Source: Betaproteobacteria bacterium
GTDB taxonomy: Bacteria; Pseudomonadota; Gammaproteobacteria; Burkholderiales; Burkholderiaceae_C
Length of the DNA stretch: 64,000 bases
Assembly (NCBI GenBank): GCA_016704535.1
Contig: JADIZZ010000020.1
Location: forward strand, 99,702-163,701
Direction of reading: 5' to 3'
The first letter of the stretch is position 1; each line of letters starts with the position of its first letter. Below the pieces are notes generated by a model. The model had not been told where the DNA came from and ran no database searches. It worked only from the letters and a program-made list of their open reading frames with translations. The position numbers and the translations under genes were made by a program. Shown here one piece after another: positions 28,015 through 37,285 of this stretch.

Positions 28015-29238
28015 TCAGTTCTTGACGACCTGGTTGATTTCGACGACCAGCCCGGTGGCATTGTTGGCCACCGGCCCCGAGTCGCCTGTGAGGTCGCCAG
28101 CGACCGGTGCGGCCTGGCCGCTCTTGCTGACGCGCGCGCTGATGATGAGCTTGGGGAACAGCGACATCTTCGCCGCCGGCGACATCGCCATGTTGTCGTC
28201 GAGCTTGAAGCTCAGCGGCAGGTCCTTGACCTGGTGACGCAGGATGGCCAGCGGCATGCGCGAGCCTTCGGCCGCGCGGGCGTAGATGAAGACCGCATCG
28301 TCGGGCGCGGCCTGTTTCAGCAGCGCAGGCGACAGGCGCACGGTGCCGGTCACGGTGGCGCCGGATACGGCGGCGGGGGTCTGGCCGTTGGCCGGTGCGG
28401 CGCCGGCCGCTGCCGCCATCGGCCCCGGGCCGGCCGGAGCGGCCTGCGTCTGACGCTGTGCCGGCGGCATGCCGCCCAGCGATCGCGCTTCGTCGATGCT
28501 GCTCTGCAACTGCGGCATGAAGGGGGCGTCGGGCGTGGTCACCTTGACCAGCCGTTCCCAGTGCCGCACGGCGGTCGGGTAGTCCTTGCGGTTGAAGGCC
28601 GCCGTGCCGGCCAGCGCCAGCGCCTTGGGGTTGTCGGGCTCGATCTTCAGCGCGCGCTCCACCAACTTCGTCGGTTCGCCTTCGAGGTTGCGGTCGTTCT
28701 TCATCGCCACCGTGTCGGCGTAATCGGCGAGCAGGCGGGCGTCTTCCGGCGCCAGGGCAACGGCCTTCTCGAAGGCCGGCACCGCCTCGGCGTGGCGGCC
28801 CATGCGCGCGTAGGAGCGCGCCAGGATGGCCCAGCCCTCGGCGCTTTCGGGTTCGTTCTTCAGCTTTTCGGCGAGCTTGTCCACGGCCTCGGAGAACTGT
28901 GCCTCGTTCATGCTGTGCGGGTCGCTGGCGGCGTTGGCTTGGGTCTGCGACCCGGGCTGGCCGGCGCTGGGCAGGCCCGGCGAGCCCGTCCACAGATAGC
29001 CGCTGCCGGCGACGATCAGCACCATCACCGACAACAGCCCCACCATGTTCCAGGACGGGCGCGGCGCGGCAGCGGGCAGGCCCTGCGCCGACGCCGGATC
29101 CTTCATCACCTGTTCGAGCAACTTGCGCTCGAGGGGTGCCTTGGCGGCCTCGTAGGCCTTCTGGTCTAGCGTGCCGCTTTCGTGCAGCGACTTCAGCTGC
29201 TGCAGTTGCTGGCGCAGCGTGGCGATAGGGTCGTTCAT
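28015..29238 (-). CDS. ccmI: Cytochrome c maturation protein CcmI (TPR)
   Basis: 407 residues. A cytoplasmic N-terminus (QQLKSLHESGTLDQKAYEAAKAPLERKLLEQV, coiled-coil-like) precedes one membrane helix (about 63-82), then TPR units (AEGWAILARSYARMGRHAEAVPAFEKAVALAPEDARLL and following) and a C-terminal beta domain with PDDAVFIYARAAEG and MPLAILRHQVKDLPLSFKLDD. CcmI presents apocytochrome c to the CcmF/H ligase. Only one membrane helix is visible, fewer than the two of the enteric CcmH C-terminal half, but the domain plan is that of betaproteobacterial CcmI. It overlaps ccmH by four bases and is the last gene of the operon. Confidence 0.9.
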   Translation of the reverse strand: MNDPIATLRQQLQQLKSLHESGTLDQKAYEAAKAPLERKLLEQVMKDPASAQGLPAAAPRPSWNMVGLLSVMVLIVAGSGYLWTGSPGLPSAGQPGSQTQANAASDPHSMNEAQFSEAVDKLAEKLKNEPESAEGWAILARSYARMGRHAEAVPAFEKAVALAPEDARLLADYADTVAMKNDRNLEGEPTKLVERALKIEPDNPKALALAGTAAFNRKDYPTAVRHWERLVKVTTPDAPFMPQLQSSIDEARSLGGMPPAQRQTQAAPAGPGPMAAAAGAAPANGQTPAAVSGATVTGTVRLSPALLKQAAPDDAVFIYARAAEGSRMPLAILRHQVKDLPLSFKLDDNMAMSPAAKMSLFPKLIISARVSKSGQAAPVAGDLTGDSGPVANNATGLVVEINQVVKN

Positions 29239-29729
29239 GGGGCGGTGGTTCCAGGCCGACCGCTGTCGGACGCGCGTGCGTCCTGATCGTGGTCATCGGC
29301 CTCGTCGGGTTCGAATTGGTCGGCGGGCATGCGGCTGCGGCGACGGAGCACGACCGCCAGGATCGCGAGGCCGCCCACCAGCAGCGCCGCCGGGCCGTAC
29401 CACAGCAGCGCGGTGCTGGTCTTCACGGGCGGGCGGTAGAGCACGAAGTCGCCGTAGCGCGCGGTCATGTAGTCGACGATTTCCTTCTCGCTCTGGCCCT
29501 TGCGCAGCATCTCGCGCACCTGGTTGCGCAGGTCGACCGCGAGATCGGCGTTGGAGTCGGCGATGGTCTGGTTCTGGCAGACCAGGCAGCGAAGTTCGGC
29601 CGCCACGGCCAGCGTCCGCTTCTCGAGCGCCGGATCGGCCGAAACGTCGGCGGCATCCTTGGCGTGCACAACCGCCACCGTTGCCCAAGCCGCGCAAGCC
29701 AGCGCGGCGGCCCAAAGGAATCTACGCAT
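29235..29729 (-). CDS. ccmH: Cytochrome c maturation thioreductase CcmH
   Basis: 164 residues: signal peptide, a three-helix domain with LRCLVCQNQTIADSNADLAVDLRNQVR (the LRCxxC redox motif), then a membrane helix (ALLWYGPAALLVGGLAILAVVL) and a charged tail. CcmH reduces the apocytochrome CxxCH cysteines before heme ligation. It overlaps ccmG by eight bases. Confidence 0.95.
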   Translation of the reverse strand: MRRFLWAAALACAAWATVAVVHAKDAADVSADPALEKRTLAVAAELRCLVCQNQTIADSNADLAVDLRNQVREMLRKGQSEKEIVDYMTARYGDFVLYRPPVKTSTALLWYGPAALLVGGLAILAVVLRRRSRMPADQFEPDEADDHDQDARASDSGRPGTTAP

Positions 29730-30252
29730 TCAGCTCTTTCAGCAGCGGCTCGATACGCTCGCGCAGCACCTGCGGCGTGACGGGGCCGATCTGCTTGAAG
29801 CGGATCACGCCCTGCTTGTCGATGACAAAGGTTTCGGGCACGCCATAGACGCCGTAGTCGATGCCGACCAGGCCCTTCAGGTCGTGCAGCGAGGCCTCGT
29901 AGGGGTTGCCGAAGCGCGCCAGCCAGTTGATGGCGTCGGGCCGCTGGTCCTTGTAGTTCAGGCCGTAGATCGGCACCGGGCTGCGCTTGGCGAAGTCCAC
30001 CAGGATCGGGTGCTCTTCGCGGCACGCCACGCACCACGAGGCCCAGACATTCAGCATCCACACCTTGCCGGCCAGGTCTTCCTTCGTGAGGGTCTGCGCC
30101 GGGTCGTCGAGGCGCGGCAGCGCAAAGGCCGGCGCAGGCTTGCCGATCAGAGGTGAAGGCACCTCGCGTGGGTTGAGGTTCAGTCCCACCGCCAGGAAGC
30201 CCAGCATGACCGCGAACAGCGCCAGTGGTGCCAGGTACTGCCACTTCTTCAT
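29722..30252 (-). CDS. ccmG: Periplasmic thiol:disulfide oxidoreductase CcmG/DsbE
   Basis: 176 residues: N-terminal membrane anchor (about 7-24) and thioredoxin fold with NVWASWCVACREEHP, the CcmG active site (CVAC), and the conserved DYGVYGVPETFVIDKQG with the cis-Pro. It passes reductant to CcmH or apocytochromes. It overlaps ccmF by four bases. Confidence 0.95.
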   Translation of the reverse strand: MKKWQYLAPLALFAVMLGFLAVGLNLNPREVPSPLIGKPAPAFALPRLDDPAQTLTKEDLAGKVWMLNVWASWCVACREEHPILVDFAKRSPVPIYGLNYKDQRPDAINWLARFGNPYEASLHDLKGLVGIDYGVYGVPETFVIDKQGVIRFKQIGPVTPQVLRERIEPLLKELNA

Positions 30253-32231
30253 GCGAGGGCCCCGGAGGCGCCACCGCGGGCTTCCTGTTCACGGCGCACG
30301 GTGCGGTAGCGCCGGTCGCTGGCGGCCAGCACGCCGCCCAGAGCCATCAGCACGCAGCCGCCCCAGATCCAGGTCACGAAGGGTTTGTAGTACAGCCGAA
30401 CGACCCAGGCGCCGCTGCCGGTGGGCTGGCCCAGTGCGACGTAGATGTCGCCCATCGGCCGACTCCGGATGGCCGCCTCGGTCATCGGGTTCTGCTGCAC
30501 ACGGTAGACGCGCTTTTCAGGCCGCATCTGGGCCAGTTCGCGCCCGTTCTTGCTGAGCGTGATCAGCCCCTGCTCGGCCTTGTAGTTCGGGCCCTGCACG
30601 TTTTGCACACCCTGGAAGGTGAACACCCAGCCGGCGATCTCGGTGGTGTCGCCGACGGCCATGTTGACGTCGCGCTCGACCTCGTAGGTCTTGACCATGG
30701 TCACGCCGATGATGAAGACGCCGATGCCGAGGTGCGCCAGCATCATGCCGTGCACCGCGCGCGGGATCTGGCGCCAGCGATGCATCAGCGAACTGCGCAT
30801 GCCGCCGACCGGCCTGACCCGTTCCCACAGGTCGGTGGCCACCGAGGCAAACACCCAGAAGGCCGCGAAGAGCCCGAGGCCGCCAAGCAACGAGACGCGG
30901 CCCTCCAGAAGCTCGGTCAGGACCGCCGCCACGACCGCCACACCCACCGCCCAGCGCAGCCTGCGGCCCAGGTCGGGCAGCTCGGTCTTCTTCCAGCGCG
31001 CCAGCGGGCCGATGCCCATCAGCAGCACCAGCGGCGCCATCAAGGGCACGAACACGGTGTCGAAGTAGGGCGGGCCGACGGAGATCTTGCCCATGCCCAG
31101 CGCATCGAGCAGCAGCGGGTACAGCGTGCCCAGCAGCACGGCAGCGCAGGCCACCACCAGCAGCACGTTGTTGGCCAAGAGGAAAGTCTCGCGCGAGGCG
31201 GCCTCGAAGCGCGAACCCAGGCCGACCTTCTGCGCGCGCCACGCATACAGCGCCAGCGAGGCGCCGATGACGACGGTCAGGAAGGCGAGGATGAACAACC
31301 CGCGCCGCGGGTCGGTGGCGAAGGCGTGCACCGACGACAGGACGCCCGAGCGCACGAGGAAGGTGCCCAGCAGCGACAGCGAGAAGGCCATGATGGCCAA
31401 GAGCACCGTCCAGCTCTTGAATGCGCCGCGCTTTTCGGTCACCGCCAGGGAGTGGATGAGCGCCGTGCCCACCAGCCACGGCATGAAGGACGCGTTTTCG
31501 ACCGGGTCCCAGAACCACCAGCCACCCCAGCCGAGCTCGTAATAGGCCCACCAGCTGCCCAGAGCGATGCCCAGGGTGAGGAAGATCCACGCCGCGGTCG
31601 TCCAGGGGCGCGTCCAGCGAGCCCAGGCAGCGTCGAGATTGCCGCCGATCAACGCCGCCACGGCGAAGGCAAAGGCCACCGAGAAGCCGACATACCCCAT
31701 GTAAAGCATGGGCGGGTGGAAGATCATGCCCGGATCCTGCAGCAGCGGGTTCAGGTCGCGGCCGTCGGCGGGCACCGGCGTCAGCCGGTCGAAGGGGTTG
31801 GACGTGAGCAAGGTGAAGAGCAGGAAGCCCACCGTCAGCCAGCCCATCACCGACAGGATGCGCGCCACCATGGCCGGGGGCAGGTTCTTGCTGAAGACGG
31901 CTACGGCCAGCGCCCAGCCGGCCTGCATCACCAGCCACAGCAGCATGGATCCTTCGTGTCCGCCCCAGACGGCGGCGATGCGAAACTGCAGCGGCAGCGC
32001 GCTGTTGGAGTTCTGCGCCACGTAGAGCACCGAGAAGTCGTGCTGCACGAAGGCCCAGGTCAGGCAGAAGAAGGAGATCAGCACCAGGCCGAAGAGCACG
32101 ATCGTGGCCGGCCGCGCCAGAGCCATCAAGTCGCCACGGTTGCGCTGCGCGCCGACCAGCGGCACCACGCCGAGCACGATGGACACGCCCAGCGCCAGCC
32201 AGAGGATGAAGTGACCGATCTCCGGGATCAT
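30249..32231 (-). CDS. ccmF: Heme lyase subunit CcmF
   Basis: 660 residues with about 15 membrane helices. The WWD heme-handling signature is GWGGWWFWDPVENASFMPWL, near residue 225; VWGGHEGSMLLW near 87 is the other conserved family segment. It ligates heme from CcmE to apocytochromes. The ATG overlaps the ccmE stop by four bases. Confidence 0.96.
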   Translation of the reverse strand: MIPEIGHFILWLALGVSIVLGVVPLVGAQRNRGDLMALARPATIVLFGLVLISFFCLTWAFVQHDFSVLYVAQNSNSALPLQFRIAAVWGGHEGSMLLWLVMQAGWALAVAVFSKNLPPAMVARILSVMGWLTVGFLLFTLLTSNPFDRLTPVPADGRDLNPLLQDPGMIFHPPMLYMGYVGFSVAFAFAVAALIGGNLDAAWARWTRPWTTAAWIFLTLGIALGSWWAYYELGWGGWWFWDPVENASFMPWLVGTALIHSLAVTEKRGAFKSWTVLLAIMAFSLSLLGTFLVRSGVLSSVHAFATDPRRGLFILAFLTVVIGASLALYAWRAQKVGLGSRFEAASRETFLLANNVLLVVACAAVLLGTLYPLLLDALGMGKISVGPPYFDTVFVPLMAPLVLLMGIGPLARWKKTELPDLGRRLRWAVGVAVVAAVLTELLEGRVSLLGGLGLFAAFWVFASVATDLWERVRPVGGMRSSLMHRWRQIPRAVHGMMLAHLGIGVFIIGVTMVKTYEVERDVNMAVGDTTEIAGWVFTFQGVQNVQGPNYKAEQGLITLSKNGRELAQMRPEKRVYRVQQNPMTEAAIRSRPMGDIYVALGQPTGSGAWVVRLYYKPFVTWIWGGCVLMALGGVLAASDRRYRTVRREQEARGGASGALA

Positions 32232-32692
32232 TGCGGTGCCCCCTTGCTGAGTGTCTGGTTCATCTTCTGGTAGTCGGGGTGGCCGCCGTCCTTCAGGGCG
32301 CCCGCAGCTTCGGGCGGCATGTAGTTCTCGTCGTGCTTGGCCAGCACTTCGCGGGCGACGAAGACCTCACCCTGCAGCTGGCCCTGTGCGACGACGCCTT
32401 TGCCCTCCTTGAACAGGTCGGGCAGGATGCCTTCGTAGCGCACGGGCACCTTCTGCGCGCTGTCGGTGATGATGAACTGCACCTTCGTGCCTTCGACCTT
32501 CACCGAGCCGGTCTCGACCAGACCACCGACGCGGAAGGTGCGTGCGCTGGGTGCTTCCTTGGCCACCACCTGGCTGGGCGAATAGAAGAAGACCAGGTTG
32601 CTCTGGAACGCGTTGAGCACCAGGGCCACCACGATGCCGGTGGCTGAGAGCAGGCCACCGAGGATGGCAAAACGCTTGTGGCGGGGTTTCAT
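32228..32692 (-). CDS. ccmE: Heme chaperone CcmE
   Basis: 154 residues: a single N-terminal membrane anchor, an OB-fold, and the heme-attachment motif AKHDENYMPPE, in which the His binds heme covalently and the Tyr supplies an axial ligand. Overlaps ccmD and ccmF by four bases each. Confidence 0.96.
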   Translation of the reverse strand: MKPRHKRFAILGGLLSATGIVVALVLNAFQSNLVFFYSPSQVVAKEAPSARTFRVGGLVETGSVKVEGTKVQFIITDSAQKVPVRYEGILPDLFKEGKGVVAQGQLQGEVFVAREVLAKHDENYMPPEAAGALKDGGHPDYQKMNQTLSKGAPQ

Positions 32693-32868
32693 GAGGGATC
32701 CTCCTGGTCTCGGGTTTGGACGGCAGCATCACGCAGTGCCTGGCGGTGGCGGTGGCGGGCCAGCAGCGGCTCGGCCAGCATGAAGGCCGCACACACGATG
32801 TACGAGCCCCACACGTAAAGGCCGTAACCACCCATGTGGAAAAAATCTGAAGCGCTGCTCCACATCAT
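32689..32868 (-). CDS. ccmD: Heme exporter protein CcmD
   Basis: 59 residues. The MGGYGLYVWGSYIVCAAFMLAEPLLARHR pattern, one membrane helix followed by basic residues, is typical of CcmD, the small protein that helps release holo-CcmE from CcmABC. The longer open frame on this strand is a shadow of ccmC. The start overlaps the ccmC stop by four bases; a second ATG at 32865 is adjacent. Confidence 0.88.
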   Translation of the reverse strand: MMWSSASDFFHMGGYGLYVWGSYIVCAAFMLAEPLLARHRHRQALRDAAVQTRDQEDPS

Positions 32869-33620
32869 CGCGCGATTCTCCCCTGCACCAGTTCGGCCAC
32901 CCACGACGCATGGGATTCGCGCTCGATGGTGAGCGCACGGGCACGCATGAAGACCACCGCGAAGGCGTAGGCCCAGCAGGCGATGGCCATCAGCAGCATC
33001 GCCAGAAGCATGGTGGAGGCCATGGACGAACCCTTGGTGACGCTGACGCTGGCGCCCTGGTGCAGCGTGTTCCACCACTTCACCGAGAAGTAGATGATGG
33101 GCACGTTCACGCTGCCTACCAGCGCCAGCAGCGCGCCGGCGTGGTCGGCGCGGCGCTGGTCGTCGATGGCGTTGACGAGCGCGATGTAGCCCAGGTAGAG
33201 GAAGAGCAGGATGAGCTCGGTGGTCAGCCGCGCATCCCAGACCCACCAGGTGCCCCAGGTTGGCTTGCCCCAGATGGCGCCGGTCCACAGCGCCAGGAAG
33301 GTGAACATGGCACCGGTGGGGGCGATGGCGCGCGCCAGCATCGAGGCCATGCGCGCGTTGAAGGCCCAGCCGATGCCGGCCCAGAAGGCCATGACGAGGT
33401 AGAGCAGCATCGACATCCAGGCCGTCGGCACGTGGATGAAGATGATGCGGTAGGCGTCGCCCTGTGTCGCATCGGTGGGCGCGACGAAGAAGCCGATGTA
33501 CAGGCCCGCGATCGCAAAGCCGAAGAAGGCCAGCCAGCACACGGGTATGGCCCAGCCCATCAGCTTGTAGAAGCGCGATGGCGCGGCAAAGGTGAACAGG
33601 CGCAGCCCGGGTGCGTTCAC
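32865..33620 (-). CDS. ccmC: Heme-handling protein CcmC
   Basis: 251 residues with six membrane helices. The WWD motif reads WGTWWVWDARLTTELILLF, and HVPTAWMSMLLY holds a conserved heme-ligand His. CcmC loads heme on CcmE. A GTG at 33620 gives the usual N-terminus (VNAPGLRLFTFAAPSRFYKL), and the frame upstream overlaps ccmB. Ten bases separate it from the ccmB stop. Confidence 0.94.
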   Translation of the reverse strand: MNAPGLRLFTFAAPSRFYKLMGWAIPVCWLAFFGFAIAGLYIGFFVAPTDATQGDAYRIIFIHVPTAWMSMLLYLVMAFWAGIGWAFNARMASMLARAIAPTGAMFTFLALWTGAIWGKPTWGTWWVWDARLTTELILLFLYLGYIALVNAIDDQRRADHAGALLALVGSVNVPIIYFSVKWWNTLHQGASVSVTKGSSMASTMLLAMLLMAIACWAYAFAVVFMRARALTIERESHASWVAELVQGRIAR

Positions 33621-33630
33621 GCGTAGGTCC

Positions 33631-34332
33631 TCATTCCGTTGAGATTCGCAGTGCGGCTGAAATGGCCAGAGGCACGCCGATGACCGTGGTGATGAGCAGG
33701 GCGGCGAGCAGCGAGAAGTGGCCCGAGGCCGACATGCCCGATTCCACCGTGCCCACCGCACCGGCACCGAAGATCAGCGCCGGGATGGCCAGCGGCAGCA
33801 CGATCAGGATCAGCAGCATGCCTCCGCTGCGCAGGCCCAGCGTCAGCGCCGCGCCGAGGGCGCCGAGCAGGCTGAGGATGGGCGTGCCCAGCACCAGCCC
33901 GGCCACCAGCGCAGCCAGCGCCGGCCCGGACATGTCGAAGAGCAACCCGACCAACGGCGTGGCCACGATCAGCGGCAACCCGGTGACCAGCCAGTGTGCG
34001 CAGCACTTGGCCGCGGCCAGCGCGACGGCCGATTGCGGCGCCAGCAGCATCTGTTCCAGCGAGCCGTCGCCGTGGTCGCCGGCAAACAGCGAACCCACCG
34101 ACAACATCGAGGCCAGCAGCGCGCACACCCAGACCACGCCCGGCGCCATGTCGCGCAGCATGGCGGTCTCGGGGCCCACGCCCAGCGGGAACAGGCTGAT
34201 GGCGACGATGAAGAAGGCCAGCGGCAGCAGCGCGTCGATGCGCCGGCGCGAGGCCAGCTTGAGGTCGCGCGCCAGCACGCAGGCGAAGACCTCGGTCATG
34301 GAGCCGCCGGCGTCGGTGGGGGATGAGCTCAT
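33631..34332 (-). CDS. ccmB: Heme exporter membrane protein CcmB
   Basis: 233 residues, six membrane helices, with FACVLARDLKLASRRR at the start and GDHGDGSLEQMLLAP in a cytoplasmic loop, both conserved in CcmB. Forms the permease of the CcmAB transporter that powers release of holo-CcmE. The ATG at 34332 overlaps the ccmA stop (ATGA). An ATG at 34299 is nearer to the length of other CcmB proteins and may be the true start. Confidence 0.92.
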   Translation of the reverse strand: MSSSPTDAGGSMTEVFACVLARDLKLASRRRIDALLPLAFFIVAISLFPLGVGPETAMLRDMAPGVVWVCALLASMLSVGSLFAGDHGDGSLEQMLLAPQSAVALAAAKCCAHWLVTGLPLIVATPLVGLLFDMSGPALAALVAGLVLGTPILSLLGALGAALTLGLRSGGMLLILIVLPLAIPALIFGAGAVGTVESGMSASGHFSLLAALLITTVIGVPLAISAALRISTE

Positions 34333-34964
34333 GAACAGGCATAGGGTTCGAGGTCGAAGATCGATGGCGCCGGGTGCGTCAGCGTCAACGGCTGGTGGCT
34401 GGTGAGCAGCACGCAGCCGCCCGCCGCAGCATGGCTGCCGATGATCTCGTTCAGCGCCGCCACGCCATCGGTGTCGAGCGCGTCGAAGGGTTCGTCGAGC
34501 AGCCACACCGGCGAACCCATGGCCAGCACCAGCCTCGCCAGCGCCACGCGCCGACGCTGGCCTTGGCTGAGCGTGCGCACCGGGGCGTGCTGGCGGTTGC
34601 CGACCCCCATGCGCCGCAGGGCCTGGGCGATCAACGCATCGTCGGCCGGCAGACCGTGCAGGCGCGCCAGGAAGCGCAGCGCCTCGGTGGCGCTGAGGTC
34701 GTCCTTGAGTGCGTTCTGATGGCCGACGTAGACCCAATGGCGCCGCCATGCAGGCCCGCCTTCGCGCAGTGACTTGCCGGCGATGCGGATCTCGCCGGCC
34801 ATCGGCGTCGACAGACCCGCCAGAAGCCGCAGCAGGCTGGTCTTGCCGCGGCCGTTGCGGCCACGCAGCCACGTCACGCTGCCAGGCGCCAGCGCGAGTT
34901 CCAGGCCGCTGAAGAGGGGGCGGTCACCGCGCTGGCCGGCCAGCCCGCTGGCTTGCAGCACCAC
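34329..34964 (-). CDS. ccmA: Heme exporter ATP-binding protein CcmA
   Basis: About 211 residues from a GTG at 34964. Walker A is GRNGRGKTS, the signature is LSQGQRRRVALARL, and Walker B is PVWLLDEPFDALD. No ATG lies near the conserved start; the family's N-terminus (QASGLAGQRGDRPLFSGLELAL) points to one of two adjacent GTG codons (34964, 34961) or a TTG at 35018. First gene of the nine-gene ccm operon. Confidence 0.9.
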   Translation of the reverse strand: MVLQASGLAGQRGDRPLFSGLELALAPGSVTWLRGRNGRGKTSLLRLLAGLSTPMAGEIRIAGKSLREGGPAWRRHWVYVGHQNALKDDLSATEALRFLARLHGLPADDALIAQALRRMGVGNRQHAPVRTLSQGQRRRVALARLVLAMGSPVWLLDEPFDALDTDGVAALNEIIGSHAAAGGCVLLTSHQPLTLTHPAPSIFDLEPYACS

Positions 34965-35428
34965 GGCGGCGGCCCCGGCGGGGCGGGCGGTGGCGACGGT
35001 GACGGGTGGGGACTGCAAGATGCGGGGATCTGGACCAGGACGACGGGCGGTGCCGTGGGCGGACGGTGGGTACGAGGGGCTCCGCGCTGAAGGGTCGAAT
35101 TGTAGGTGCCCGACCCTGGTGCCCCGCTGAAGACCCGGCGGCGCCGACGGTCTGCATGCGCCGGCGGCGAAGGGTGCCCCAGGCCGCCGGGTGCACCCTT
35201 GATCTTCGTCATGTTTGCTGCCGGGCACACTGGGCGGCCCGGGCACCGGCCACAGGCGGATGCGTGCGATGGTGCCGTTATGCCGCCCGGCCTTGCGCAG
35301 GAGCAAGGTGAGCCATGGCCGGCCGCGGTGGAATGCAGACGGGTCTCGGTCCGGGCCGGCACTACCCCAGGGAAACCCCGCACGCGGCGCGGGTACCCTG
35401 CCCACAAGATGCCGCGATGGAGTGCTTC
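34965..35428. other. Divergent intergenic region between ccmA and the SHP gene
   Basis: 464 bases with no convincing gene; frames on both strands are Arg/Pro/Gly-rich shadows. It must contain the ccm operon promoter and that of the cytochrome at 35429. The stretch near 35200-35220 (TGATCTTCGTCATGTTTGCT) is locally AT-richer, as promoters often are, but I see no clear -35/-10 pair. Confidence 0.4.
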
Positions 35429-35860
35429 ATGAAAAGACATCTGCACTGCGGCAGTCGCCGTTCCTTGGTTGCGGTGCTTGCGCTGGCCGTGCTGGCCAAC
35501 CTGGGCCTGTCGGCTGCGCAGGCGGCCACGCCCGCGGAATTGCTGGCCGTCTACGAGGCACAGGCCAAGGCGCCGGGCTCGCCGGAACGGGGCCAGAAGC
35601 TGTTCACCCAGAACTTCGGCCGCGAACTCGGCTTCAGCTGCTCGTCCTGCCATGGCGCTGAGCCGGTGAAGAACGGGCGCGACCAGGTCACCGAGAAGCT
35701 GATACGCCCGCTGGCGCCGGCCGCCAACCCGCAGCGCTTCACCGACAAGACCAAGGTCGACACCTGGTTCCGGCTGAATTGCACCGACGTGGTGGGCCGC
35801 GACTGCAAACCGGGCGAAAAAGCCGACGTGATGAGCTGGCTGCTCACACTCAAGCCCTGA
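35429..35860 (+). CDS. shp: Sphaeroides heme protein (SHP)-like cytochrome c, DUF1924
   Basis: 143 residues with a signal peptide (to about residue 32). The heme site is Cys71-Cys74-His75 (CSSCHG). The region after it, LIRPLAPAANPQRFTDKTKVDTWF, and LNCTDVVGRDCKPGEKADVMSWL match SHP of Rhodobacter sphaeroides; the Asn before the first Cys of that last segment corresponds to the unusual Asn axial ligand, and the two Cys form its disulfide. SHP binds O2 and NO, and its physiological role is uncertain. GGAG lies six bases before the ATG at 35429. The diheme cytochrome and cytochrome b partners found in some species are not next to it. Confidence 0.88.
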   Translation: MKRHLHCGSRRSLVAVLALAVLANLGLSAAQAATPAELLAVYEAQAKAPGSPERGQKLFTQNFGRELGFSCSSCHGAEPVKNGRDQVTEKLIRPLAPAANPQRFTDKTKVDTWFRLNCTDVVGRDCKPGEKADVMSWLLTLKP

Positions 35861-35922
35861 ACCACCCCAAACTTCCGCGTCGCGCGCCGGTACCGCAGGG
35901 GCGCACGCGGCGCTTGCTGCAC

Positions 35923-37185
35923 ATGGGCCGCGCGATGGGCGAACTCGCCGCCGGCGCTGCCGCGGAAGGCATGGCGCGGCTCGCACGCGGCGAGAACCTC
36001 GCGCTGTCGCAACTGTTGCTGACGCCGGGCAATGCGCGTCGTCTGGCCGAGCGCCTGTCGACGATGCGCGGTGCGGTGATGAAGGTGGGCCAGTTGATGT
36101 CGATGGACGGCAAAGGCGTGCTGCCGCCGGCCTTCGCCGAACTGCTGGGCGGCCTGCGCGACCGTGCCCACCACATGCCCGCCACGCAGCTGACCGAGGT
36201 GCTCGAGCGCGAATACGGCAGCGACTGGCACCGCCGCTTCAGGCGTTTCAGCTTCGAGCCCGTAGCCGCGGCGTCCATCGGACAGGTGCACCGCGCCGAG
36301 ACGCACGACGGCCGGGCGCTGGCGCTGAAGATCCAGTACCCGGGCGTGCGCCGCAGCATCGACAGCGACGTCGCCAACCTGGCGCTGCTGGCGCGCACGC
36401 CCGGGCTGGTGCCGTCGGGGCTGGAAGTGGCGCCGCTGCTGGAGCGTGTGCGTCTGCAGCTGCACCACGAGACGGACTACCGCGCCGAAGCGCGGAGCGC
36501 CATCGCCTACCGCGCCCTGCTGGGCGACGACCCGGTGCTGAGGGTGCCCGCGGTGGCCGAGGAGCACTGCACTGACCACATCCTGGCCACCGACTTCGTG
36601 CCCGGCATCCCGGTCGACCGCCTGGCCGGCCCTGGCCACCCGCAGGCCGTGCGGGACCACGTGGCGCTGGCACTGGCGCGCTTGTCGGTGCGCGAATTCT
36701 TCGACATGCGCCTGGTGCAGACCGACCCCAACTTCGGCAATTACCTCTTCGATGCCGACAGCAGGCGCGTGGCGCTGCTGGACTTCGGCGCCACCGAGGC
36801 CGTGAGCGACGAACGCGTCGAACAGCTGCGTGAACTGGGCCGCGGGCTGCGAGACGGCGACGCGCCGCGCATCCGTGCCGCGGCGATGGCAGTGGGCTTC
36901 GTGGCCGAGGAAGACCCGCCGCGGCAGACGCACGCCATTCTCGACATGATGGCGCTGGCCGGCGAGCCGCTGCAGCAGCGCGGCGTCTACGACTTCGGCA
37001 GTTCCAACCTCTTCGGCCGCGTCTTCGACCAGGGCCGTGCGCAATACCTGGGCGAAGGCTACGCGCGCACGCCGCCGCCCGACCTGCTGTTCCTGCAGCG
37101 CAAGTTCGTCGGCACCTTCATGCTGTGTTCGCGCCTGCAGGCGCGGCTGGACGTCGGCGCGCTCTTCGGGGCCCACCTGTCGTAG
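35923..37185 (+). CDS. ABC1/ADCK (UbiB-like) atypical kinase
   Basis: 420 residues from the first ATG; homology seems to begin earlier (PVPQGRTRRLLHMG), so a TTG at 35914 or a CTG overlapping the SHP stop at 35857 may be used. Family motifs: MRGAVMKVGQLMSMDG (KxGQ), AAASIGQVHRAE (Ala-rich loop), ALKIQYPGV (Lys), HHETDYRAEA, QTDPNFGNYLF and LLDFGATE. These are the ADCK/COQ8 signatures; the family supports ubiquinone synthesis and lipid homeostasis with weak ATPase activity. The DPHPGN motif is DPNFGN here. It follows the SHP gene closely and is probably cotranscribed. Confidence 0.85.
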   Translation: MGRAMGELAAGAAAEGMARLARGENLALSQLLLTPGNARRLAERLSTMRGAVMKVGQLMSMDGKGVLPPAFAELLGGLRDRAHHMPATQLTEVLEREYGSDWHRRFRRFSFEPVAAASIGQVHRAETHDGRALALKIQYPGVRRSIDSDVANLALLARTPGLVPSGLEVAPLLERVRLQLHHETDYRAEARSAIAYRALLGDDPVLRVPAVAEEHCTDHILATDFVPGIPVDRLAGPGHPQAVRDHVALALARLSVREFFDMRLVQTDPNFGNYLFDADSRRVALLDFGATEAVSDERVEQLRELGRGLRDGDAPRIRAAAMAVGFVAEEDPPRQTHAILDMMALAGEPLQQRGVYDFGSSNLFGRVFDQGRAQYLGEGYARTPPPDLLFLQRKFVGTFMLCSRLQARLDVGALFGAHLS

Positions 37186-37285
37186 CGGCAGGCGGGGCGC
37201 CTCGTCGCCATGCTTGATGTGCCACAAGTGCCCCCGCGGGTATCGCGGTTCCAATGCCGCATCGTCGACCCGCAGGAGAACCGCC

